Positions 34,796-46,000 of a DNA stretch of 64,000 nucleotides are shown here, in pieces. The position numbers and the translations under genes were made by a program. The notes beneath the pieces are model-generated. The model saw only the letters and a program-made list of their open reading frames with translations, did no database searches and was not told the origin of the DNA. Each line of letters begins with the position of its first letter. The stretch's first letter is position 1. This DNA is from Monocercomonoides exilis (lineage: Eukaryota; Preaxostyla; Oxymonadida; Polymastigidae): assembly GCA_001643675.2 (NCBI GenBank), contig LSRY02000002.1, forward strand, positions 1,006,001 through 1,070,000, given 5' to 3'.

Positions 34796-36524
34796 TCAAT
34801 TAACATTTGGTGGAACAAATGAAATGAATCGCTGCTTTCTAACTTTCTTTCTCTCGAAGAGATTGTTCCTTGATAACCGATTGCACGAATCAAAAAAGAA
34901 AAATTCGCTTTCGATTTCGCACTCATTATTTCCAAGCTTTATAAAAAACCTTCCGTTAACACCCCACTTTGCACCCCAGCTAAACGCAAATGCAGAGAAA
35001 TATCCGTTTCATCACAGCATATAAAAAATTCAAAATCATGATTATTATTAATTAACTCACAGAAACCTGTTTTGAACAATCCAATACTCCGAGCCATCTT
35101 TTGTTTTGTTCCAACTAAAATAACAATAACAATAATTATAATTATAAAAAGAAAAAGAAAAGAAAAACAATAGAAAGTTTAAAACATTCATCAACTTTTA
35201 GTGCATACAACAAAAATGTCCAAAATTAGTATGAAAAAAACTAATTATTCACTTTCTTAAAAAAAAAATTATTATTTTTCTCTTTCTTTAAACCACAAAC
35301 CCAACTATTTTCACGGCAGTGTATCCTCTATATTCTCCTTTTTGATGCGTATAAACATTTATGTCATTCGTATCATTGGAGCTAAAGGAGAATGTCAAAA
35401 GATCCTCATACACAGCCAATCCCACTTATACATAAAAATTACAATAAAATTGCAATTTATAATTGAGTACATGATAGATTCGTTTGCAAAAATTATTAGC
35501 AAACAAAAAGAAACAACGATAAGATATTTTCAAAAAGATTGAAATATTCCTATAAGAAAGGATTTATTTATAATCAAACCCAACAATGATCCATGCTCTA
35601 TTAATGCTTTTTTCATCTTCATAACAGAAGCTTCAGTTTCAACAAAACTGCATAATCCACTAAAGATAATTGATGTTCATAATAATAAAAAGAAAAAATT
35701 ATAGCATTTTATTAATATACTTCTCTGGTTTCATAAGCTTTCCATTTCTGCAAAAAATTGAACACTCTCGATCTTTTCCAACATATGGCACGCAAGAATC
35801 TTCAGTAATTCCATATTCAGAAATCCCTATATATTGACAAATTTGCAATTATGAAGATATAAAATCAGAAGATTAAAATTACAACATTGAGCAGCTGCAA
35901 GAATTGTTCCACCATTGCAACCAGCTTTAAATTTTTATTTTCACAAACAGAATTTTCACAAGAAATTCGAAAAATCAAGCAAACAGTTACATAATAACTT
36001 TTTTGGCTCTTCAATACACGTCTTGTCGCAATTCAACTTTTGTCCATATTACAAAAGTTACAATAAAAAAAAATTTTTTTTTATAATTGGGAATAAAAAA
36101 CAAACAAACTTGATATTGGGCAGATGGGGTAATTGATTGATTAAGATGAATGCAAAGAGAATCAGCATAACATTGACATGCTGCAATTGCCCAACTTGAT
36201 GCACAATTCCCTTGAACTTGAATTGCATGTAAAGTTTTGCAGTGATCGAAATTCTTTGAATACATCAAAATTTATATCTTAAAAACATCACTATCAACAG
36301 CGAAATACCTTCAAAAGATCAAATGTTTCTGGAACTGCAAAATACTCTTTATTAACTAAAAAGTTAATAAAAAATAAAATATTCAAGAAAAAAATATGTT
36401 ATAATATATATATATATTTACATATAACAATTAAGAAAGTACGATCAAGAAACGTTACACAACATAAAAAATGAGATCTGGCAAATGTGGAAAAAACTAA
36501 AATTACAAAATATTCACATTTCAT
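34796..36524 (-). CDS. Cathepsin B-like (C1A) pseudopeptidase, ten exons, 299 aa
   Basis: Exons: 36443-36524, 36309-36355, 36110-36253, 35991-36036, 35886-35924, 35721-35826, 35580-35659, 35301-35424, 35067-35114, 34796-34979. They total 900 nt, and all nine introns (55-186 nt) are GT-AG and keep phase. A signal peptide is likely (MKCEYFVILVFSTFA). After a very short pro-region comes VPETFDLLKNFDHCKTL, then the active-site segment QVQGNCASSWAIAAC, where the catalytic Cys is Ser63 (family pattern Q-G-x-C-G-S-C-W). SGCNGG (107-112), EYGITEDSCVPY (123-134) and LAVYEDLL follow. The segment aligned to cathepsin B's GGHAIRILGW reads GYTAVKIVGW, so the catalytic His is Thr217. YWIVQNSWGAKWGVNGRFF keeps the Asn and the Trp motif. 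The fold is clear, but peptidase activity is not expected. Secretion or lysosomal sorting is inferred from the signal peptide. Confidence 0.92.
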
Positions 36525-37054
36525 TTTAAATAATTATGGTTAGTTTGAAATTTTCCCGTTTTTTCATAAAACGGGTTAATTACATAAGGAAATTCGTTTT
36601 CGTTTGTATTATAAATCAATTTTGTTTATTGGAATTCACAAAAAAATTTAAAGTGAATTTATGAATAAACATTTTCAATATCATCTTTTGTTCATTCTGT
36701 GTTCAATTCTTTCACTTTTTCAACATTATGAAAAATTGTACAACGTGATTTCTTTTTTAAGTTTTTTAAAAAAAATCAAATTTGGGGCAAAATTTTTCCG
36801 ACTGTGAAAAAAACTGAGATGTGTTCCAAACTTTTTCTACAATCATTTCATTATAAATCAACCTAAACTATGCAAATAATTACTGAAAAATTGAAAAATT
36901 GAGAAAAATATATGTTAGAGAAGAATGGAACAAAATTCATAAAATAAAATCTATTCCCATTTATCCACATGTTTTGAAAAAGAATATGGGGGGCAGGAAT
37001 TTTTCATTTCTTCATTTTTCCTGCATCCACAATTGTGTCGAGGAGCTTCCCCAC
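36525..37054. promoter_or_regulatory. Divergent intergenic region between pseudopeptidase and giant receptor
   Basis: AT-rich DNA. An upstream open frame (36899-37054) continues in phase with the receptor, with a possible earlier ATG at 36986, but its sequence is unlike a signal peptide. Both promoters should lie here; no motif is identified. Confidence 0.4.
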
Positions 37055-40000
37055 ATGAAAGACGCGTACAATATTGTTGCATTACTGTTACTTATTGTTG
37101 GCTGCTGTATTGGTGAAGACATTGCAGAAAGGCAATTTCAACAAAAATGGAACGGGGAGATACAGATAGGCAAGATCAACATTGAAAATGGAAAAAGAGA
37201 TAACAACAATTATTTTGGCATTTATGCAGCAAGAAATGAAAATTCAGTTGGCAATCACCTTTGCAGCATTCAAACAAGTTTGAATATCGTCAACGCCTCC
37301 TTGTGTGTGACCCATCTCAACCTCATCCCTCTCACTGGTTGTCCACTCCTCACTGCCCAACACCACTCCGCTGCCTCCATCTGCTCCTCCACTTGCACCA
37401 TCCACCCACCTTCACTCAACAACAACCACCACCACTGCCCCCTCTTCCTCTCTGCCCATGCCTCCATCGCCCTCACAAACTTCTCCCTCACCATCCCTCA
37501 ACCAGCCTTCCTCTCCTTCCCCCTCTTCTCCACCCCAAACAATCTCCTCCATAATGCCCACTCCCCAATCCCTGCTTACTTCTCCATCTCCCGCTCCTCT
37601 TTCTCCTCCTTCATCTCCCTCGTCCAGCCCTTCCTTTTTTCTCCTTCTTCCCTCTCTTCTCCATCCCCTTCTCCATCTCCATCCCTTTCCCCTTCTCCTT
37701 CATCTTCCTCATCCTCATCCTCATCCTCTTCTTTTTCTTCCCCTTCCCCTTCTCGTTCTCCTTCTATTTCCCCTTCCCCTTCCCCTTCCCCTCTCCATAT
37801 CCTTCACCAATCCCATCCCCACCTCCAAATCCACCTCAATCTCCATCTCTCAAATACCCTCTTCTCCAACATCTCCTCTCCTCAATCCCCTCTATCTCTT
37901 CAATCCCTTCCTTCGTACTCACTCAATTCATTAATCTCAACCACCTCAACCACTTCTTCCACTTCCACTTCCACCAACATCAATATCAATACTATCCCCT
38001 CCTTCTCTCTTCACTCCTCTCTCTCCATCCACTCATCCATCTTCCTCCACACCCACAACTCCATCGATGGCGCCATTCTCCCCAATCTCAACAGCCCATC
38101 CACTTCTCTCTCTGCCTTCAACACCTCTTTCCTTCACCAAACACGCACTTCGCTGAATGCTCCTATTGAACACATTGGAACTGAAACTCAAAGAGCGAAA
38201 CCTGGAAGACTGACTTCATTCGATTTGGACAGCCATAAATTTGAATGGTGTGAATGGAATGATTCGAATGTTGAATCAAACGGTGGCGCTCTTTATGTTG
38301 CATGCACAAATGCAAATCTTACAATCACTTCTTGCCACTTTAACAGTTGCCATTGCACAGGCATTGGCCAAGGTGGAGCTTTGTACTGTGGAAGTTTGTT
38401 TAAAATCAATTTTACAAAGTCTAATTTCACATATTGCTCTGCTTTACACGGAGGAGCTGCAGCGATATTGCATCCACGATCAAATTCTGTTTATTCATTT
38501 TCGGATAACAGAGTGGAAAGTTGTTCAATAACAAATTGGTGTGGAACTGGTTGGCATTTTAATGTATATGATATGACCTCAAACGGTCAATTTCTTTTAT
38601 CCAAATGCAAGTACATCGCAAATTCTGGTGGAAATGCAGCTGGTTCTTTAACGTTTCATTATCCTCCAGCCAACAAGCCAAATCAGTTTTCAATCAATGA
38701 TTGTCAGTTCATAAACAACAAATTAACTTCTTTTGCCAATTACGGCGGAGCTGGAATATACTTTGATGGAACTTACTCTTGGATGAATGGAGTAAAATTC
38801 ATCACTTTCTGCTTCTTCAATGGCAACACAGCAACAAGTGGCAGAGGGAATGATGTGTTCTTTAACGGAAGCATCATCACACAATCCCCATTCGAGAACT
38901 GTGGCTCAACAACCCCAACAAAAAGAGTTTGGAACAGCAACACAGCTGATAATGACGTGTACAATGGCTGGCTCCCCCTCATCGCTCAGAACAAAATCGT
39001 TTCTAACAGCGGAACTGATGTCGATGCCTGCGGCAGTACCCAACAAACCTCATGTGCCACTATCGAGTATGCCCTCAATGGCTTCATTTCCCTCCTCCAA
39101 AACACCTCCCTCACTCTCCTCAACTCAATATTTGTTCCAACTCAAACACTCACTTTCAGCGCAGTTGACACCAAAATCACCGGAAATGGCACAGATACCA
39201 CAATTATCTCTTCATATGGAATTCCTCAGCCTTCATCTTCCTCTTCCTCTTCACCAGATCCATCTGCCTCGTCTGCCCTCTTCCAACAGACTCAGGGCTC
39301 CCTCACAGTCTCTGCCCTCGCCATCGCACACAACTCCACAAACACAATCACTCCCATCCTCTTCCACCTCTCCGGTAACTCCCCTTCCCTCAACCTCAAC
39401 ACAACCACCATCACAGGAACAACCTCCATAACAATCACAACTCCCCTCTTCTTCCTCACTGCTGGCTCCCTCGCCCTCAACCACACAGCAATCACCAGTC
39501 TCACTCTCAACAGCCAAAGCATCTTCCACCTCACCTCCCTCACAGCACCCCTCACCCTCAACTCCTCCAACATCACCGACATCACCTCCACAGCCACTCC
39601 CACCAGCTGTGTCCTCTCCTCTGCCACCTCCCCTGCCCTCTCCCTCTCCCTCGCCAACTGCACCATCACCAGTATCAACTCAGAACAGTTGAGCCAACAA
39701 ACTGCCACAGATGGCGGGTGCATCTCATTCGCCTCATCTGCCCCTGCCAACTCGTTTTCTGTGAGTGACACCACCTTCTCCAGCTGCTGTGTGAGCGAGG
39801 ATACAAGTTTTGGAGGAAGAGGCGGCGCTCTCATGATCGAGTACAAGGATGATTCGGAAGTGTCAGAATCCTCCTTTTCCATAAACAATATCGTGTTTTC
39901 AGCAAATAAGGCCAGTGTCGGAAGAGATATGTATTTTGTGTGTGAATCATTTGTCGCTTCTGTGAAAGAGCCCATGTTCACTTTCATGAGAAGCATCACT

Positions 40001-43000
40001 GAAAAAGACAACTCAGTTGTTGGACATGACAGAACAGAAGCATTTGGTGATTGGGATGTGGATTTATTCATATTTTTCGATGGATTCTTTGCTGACACGA
40101 TATATGTGGATGAAACATCTGGAGTGGAAGAGGTGTATTGTGGATTGGAGAAGGCACCTTGTTTGAACGTGAATTATGGAATGGAACGCTTGAAGAGAAC
40201 ACAGAATAGAAAAGAGGAGATTATTGTAATTTCAAATACATTAATGACTGGATGTGTGGATGTGGGTGGAACGTGTGTTAAAGCAAAAGAGGAGACAGTT
40301 GTGCAGATTGAATGCCAAACAGAAGTAAGCGGATCTGAAGAATGTGTTCTGAAATCAGCATCGCTGACGGAAATGGAGTTCATTGGTATTGTTGTCCCCT
40401 CGAGTTTTAACAAAACAATCACATCTGTGATTGAATCGAGCAGTTCAAATGGCGAGTTGCACATGAAGAACTGTAAGATGAGTGTTGTTGGAGGAAAGGG
40501 AAGCACAATTGGATATTTCTTGATCAAATCAACAGGGAAGATGATTGAACTGGATTCTGTCACGATTTCAGATGTGAAATCAACAGTTTCGTTATTTTTA
40601 TTTTCACTTTCATCAGAAAATGTGAATGATCAGGAATACAAAGTGAAACTGTTAAATTGCACACTAGAAAGATTGGAGATTGATAGCACAGCAACAGTAG
40701 ATGAAAAGGCATCAGTGTTTGGAGACAGTGTTGGAGTTGGGATGGTTATGAATGGAAGTACAATTAACGGGGCTTTATCAGAAAAGAGCAAAGAAGGAGG
40801 AGCACTGAAAATATTGTTGAGCGAAGGAGGATATATTACAATTCAAGAGAGTTCATTTACTGGATGTGTTTGTGAGAATATGAGTGAGGGAGGAAAAGGA
40901 GGAGGGATATATCTGGATTGCAGTCTGAATGAAGAAGGATTTCAACTTTCATCGATATCGTTTTCTAGATGCAATGCAGCAATTGGGAAAAACATGTTTG
41001 TGAAGAGCAGCATTCTGGTTAATACTGTGAATACAGAGCGTTTTGCATTTGATTATTCAGATTACGTGGAGGATGGGAATGCATTTGTTGGGGAAGATGG
41101 AAAATATGGAGAAATGGATCTGCGAGTATTTCTTGTTTCTTTGAAGTGGATAGAGGTGTCTGTGTCGACTGGTGGGCATGACACATTGGGTTGTGGAAAT
41201 GAAAAATTCCCATGTGAATCAATGAAAAGTGGAATTGACCACATTGACAGAAGTGGAGCAGTTGGAGAAGAAAGGAAATTGAATGTGAAAGATGAAGGGA
41301 CAATTGAGAATATTTATTCCTTTACAGATGCACTTGTGATTGATGGAGAAGCCATTAAACACAAGCCAATTCATTTTGAATCTTCAATCAAAGGGAATTC
41401 TGCATCATCAACAAGTGTTATTTCATCAATTCAGCCACTCAGCTTCTTATATTTGAAATTGCAGATCCCAAATCAATTCACACTTGGTGTGAATTCCTTA
41501 ATCTCATCAAGCGAACATCTTCAACTTGAAAACTGTTTGTTTGAGATTCAATCAGCAACAAATACTGTTCAATACTCGTTGATAACAACAACTACTGGAA
41601 ATTGCACATTGAAAGGATGCAGTTTGACAGATTGTTCATTTATCAAATCTCCATTGATATTAGATTCTTCTGTTGTATTTGAGAGCAACAACTTTTCAAA
41701 CATTGTGAACAAGGGCAGCGGTGAAGAAGGAGGCGTTACAAAAGTGACATTGCAAGAGAATGAAGAATTGGTGATGAAATCAACAAATGCATCATCTTGT
41801 TCGCTTTCTTCAAACAATGGTAAAGGAGGATTTTTATATTTTGATTGTCAAAATTGCTTGAATGAAAAGCCATTTCTTTTAGAAAACGTTTCGTTTGTAA
41901 ACAACAAAGCAGCCATTGGAAAGAACATGTTCATTTTGGGAAAGGATTTTAATTCTTCTGTGACAAATGATTCATTCAAATTTAATTTCTTGTCAATGAT
42001 TAATGATGGAAATTTGTTTGTTGGAAGTGACAACTTTCATTCAAACAAAGATTTATTCATGTTTCTGATTCCATTCAGCTCCATTGAGATATTTATCTCA
42101 TCAATTGGATTTGATGTTGCAAGATGTGGAAGCGAGGAAGAGCCATGCTTTACAATGTGGAAAGGGATGGAAAACATGAAAAAGGAAAGTGGAAAGAAAA
42201 CAATTCAGATTGAAGGATCAACAACAATTCGAGATTCATTCAACATGTCCAATTATCAGATCAAAAAGGGTGTGAAGATGGGAGAAGAGAATGTGAAAGC
42301 AATATTGAATTTTGAAAAGGCAGTTGGAAATCAATTGGAATATTTCATGGGAAATGATATTCATCTTGAATTGACGAATATCCAACTGCAACTTGCATCT
42401 GGATTTGACAATTCAGCCAAAACGATAATTTCAAACAGAGGAGGAGATTTGGTGATAACTGAATGTTCATTCCTATCAGAGGCTGGAGTTAATAATGGAT
42501 TTGATTGTGCATTTGTGGATGTGATTGGAGGAAGTGTGGAAGTGAATGATTTGTCGATGGAGTCGTGCTATGTTGGAAACAGTATTTTTGTCATTCGTGA
42601 TTCTGGAGTCTATTGCCATTTTGTGAATATTCGAGTGGAATCGTTGAATGCAAGCAGAGGATGCATTTTATCAATCAAGAAAATTGAACCAGGATTGAAG
42701 ATTAATGAAGGAGTGAATGAAGAATGTTTAAATATTGAGATTGATAATTCATCATTTTCAGAAGTGAAGAGAAGTGACAATAGAGCGAGTATTTTGGAAT
42801 TAAAGAGTGAGAAAAAGATTTGTTTGATTGTGAATGAGAGCGACATCACAGAAGACAAAGCAGAAACAAGTGAAAAAGGAGGAACAATATTCTTCATATT
42901 GGGTGCAGCTGGATCAATGAAGATGATTGACTCAATAATCACTAATTGCAACTGCAACAACAACACAGGAAGAGGAGGAGGGGTGTATCTGGCTACAAAG

Positions 43001-46000
43001 GAAACAGGGGATTTGAACTTCACATTTGCGGGAATGAAATTCAGTTCAAATACAGCAAGAGTGGGGAATGACATTTTCATTGAATGTTACAACATCACAT
43101 CTCAAATCAATGAAACCCAATTCCGATTTGATCTTCGAGAGAATCATTATTCGCGAATTAATGCAATATATGGAAGAGATGAGTGCGATTATCCAAGCGA
43201 TACAGATCTTATTGGATTTGTGACGATTCATAAGAGTGACACGATCATTGTGAGCAGTATGAGTGGATCGAATGGGAGGAGATGTGGAACAAATACACTT
43301 CCATGCCATTCAATTGATCATGGGCTGGAACATCTGACTTCAGATTTCATGAGTGTTATGATTGTTGTTGAAGAGAGTGTGATATGTGAAGAGGTTAATT
43401 TGAAGGAAATGAGTCTGAGTTCGAAGAGCAGAGAGATGTGCAAAGTTGAAGTGAAATCAGGAATTTCAAGAACAAGAGAGGCATTGGTGATAACAACTGG
43501 AACAGTCTCAATGCTGAGAGTGAACTTTGTGTTTGAATCAAATTTCATTTCTCAACATGAATCATTGATGTCTCCAGAAGGAAGCATTCTCGAGATAATG
43601 AGTTGTTCATTCAGCTCGAAACAATCTAATGAAGAAGGAAATGCAGGTTTTGCAAACATTCCATTTCACATAATAAATATGGGAAAAGGAGAATTACAAC
43701 TTATGGAATGCACAGTGTCAAATCTCATTCTTCAAGAATCTTCATTACATTTTTCTTCACCACTTACATCAGTAATCGATTCATTAACAATTTGCAATTC
43801 AACAATAAAAACTTCTCTGATAGATATTAATGAATGCGGGCAATTAACAATCAAGGATTTCAAAACAGAAAATATCACAGTTGAAGGAAATGATGAATCA
43901 TTGATATCGTGCCTGTCAATGAAAAAGACAATTCAATTAGCAAATTGCACAATAGGCGGAGTCAGTTCAAAGACTGCAAAAGGAAAATTAATGAAAGTGG
44001 AGGATTGTTTGAATGTGAAAATGGACAGTTGCGTTTTTGATGGGAATTCAAAGGAAAGAAATAATCAGGTTTTTAATGAAAAAGGAGAGATGTGCAGATG
44101 GGAAGGATCTCTTGTGGATGTTGTGAAGAGCTCTGTTTTGATGAAAGATACAACAATCACAAATTCACCAGAAGGTGGAATAACAATGAGTGGAGGAAAT
44201 ATGAATATTGAGAAAGGAGAGTTCATTAACAACAATCCCTCAATTGAAGGATATCCATCATTGAGAAGAAATATCATCTGTTCAGATTCAGGAACATTGA
44301 ATGTGATGAGCTTGAAAGGAGGAGATGGATTGGAGAGAAATACATCACTTTGGATGTTGAATGATAGGTGCAATTTTGAAGGGATTGTTTCGGTGAGAGA
44401 TTCATCATTCTTTATTCCTGTTCTGGAGAGTGTAGAGGCAAAAGAAGAGACAGATAGAATGAAGCTGACATTCAAAGGAATGCTTCTTGTTCCATGCAAT
44501 CTGTCATTCTCAGTTGTGAAGAGGAAAGGAGAAGAGAAAGAGATTGAAAAACATGATTTTGATTCAAATGGATTCATGTCAGAAAGAGAAGTTGAAGGAA
44601 GTGTGGAAAAAGATCTTATCAGCAGTTGTGGAAATGAAATTGAGGTGAGTGTGCATATTTTGTTTGGGAATGGGGAATCTCCTTCTTCCACACAGTCATT
44701 TATTCTGAAGAACAAAAGTGAAGCAAAGATGAATGGAGATGAAAAGATTGTTGAAGGAGGAAACAAAACAGTGCCTTATTGGATTATCATTGTTGTGGTA
44801 TTTGCAGTTTTGTTTTTGATTGTTCTGATTGTATCTATTGTTCTGGCAGTTCGATGGAGAAAGGCAAAGAACGAAGCAGAAGATCTGAGAGAGATTGTGA
44901 ATGATAATATCAGAAAAGATCCAAAAGCTTTTGAGATGGTGACGACGGAGATGTCTCCTGAGGAGCAGTGGAGGAGAGCAGAAAGAGAGGCAGAGAAGAA
45001 GAATGAAGAGAGAATAAAGAAGAGAGTGTATGACAAGACACTGGAACATTCAGAATCATCAGAGCATCTACTGAGTGAAAGTGGATCAACTGAATATATC
45101 CTTGGAAGAGACTCAGACAAGATTCCTGAATGGGTGCTGGAGAAGGTTGATGATGAGGAAGAGACAAGAAAGAGATCGCCCTCGCCATCCATCTCATCCA
45201 CTTCAACTACTGATTCAGATTCAACTTTTGTTCGAGTGGAGGATCTGTGCCCAACCACCTCATCGATGTCAAACTTGGTGGATGCAATGGCCTGCTCATC
45301 ACCTTATGAAAAGCTTATTGTGGATCTGCGAGATTCTCTGTTCATGTTGCTTCATGGGCTGAATAAGACAAAGGAGATGGCAATTGGAACTCTTCAGGAG
45401 AGGGAGGTGACAGGAGCGCAGATGCTGTTCTGGGCAGCGAATGGGGCGTTGCACTCGCTTGAAGATGAGGAAGACGAACTTCCCTCTTTGCGAAACCTGA
45501 GTCCGCACATTGTGCTGCTGTCAGAACACATGGTGATCTGCATTGCCCTCCACTCCCACTGCTCCTCTTCATCTGATGATTCAGATTCATCCTCAATCTC
45601 ATCAACCACGATTGTGACATCTGCAAGTGATGATGATGATGGTGATGAAAGAGATTCTCTGCCCTCATCAGCATTTGAGGATGATGAGGAGAAGTGGAGG
45701 GAGTGTTTGAGGTGGAAGGCACCAGAGCTGGTGATGAACAGGAAGATGGGAGCAACAGAGAAGTCGGTGGCATTCTCGATTGGGATGATGCTGTGGGAGT
45801 GTCTGACACTCGAGATCCCGTTTGGAGAATACGAGGCAGAGGTGGCAGGAGATAAGATTGTGAAAGGAGAGAAGCCAGATGAGAGGGGAATTGAAGAGAG
45901 TGTGTTGAAGAATGTGGTAAATGCATGTCTGTCAGCAGAAGCATCGAAACGACCAACGCTCATCGAAGTGAAGAAAGAGCTGGTTGGACTGTTTCCTGTT

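Noticed and set aside
34824-36136. Short + strand frames at 34824, 35342 and 35915
   Set aside because: They lie antisense to exons and introns of the pseudopeptidase gene and have no features of their own.
36899-37054. Upstream extension of the giant receptor frame, including an ATG at 36986
   Set aside because: The extension starts at TTG, lacks signal-peptide character, and ATG 37055 gives a clear signal peptide.
37261-39529. Long Ser/Pro/Leu/His frames on both strands inside the receptor gene
   Set aside because: They are shadows of the CT-rich, Ser/Pro-coding region of the 3028-aa frame.
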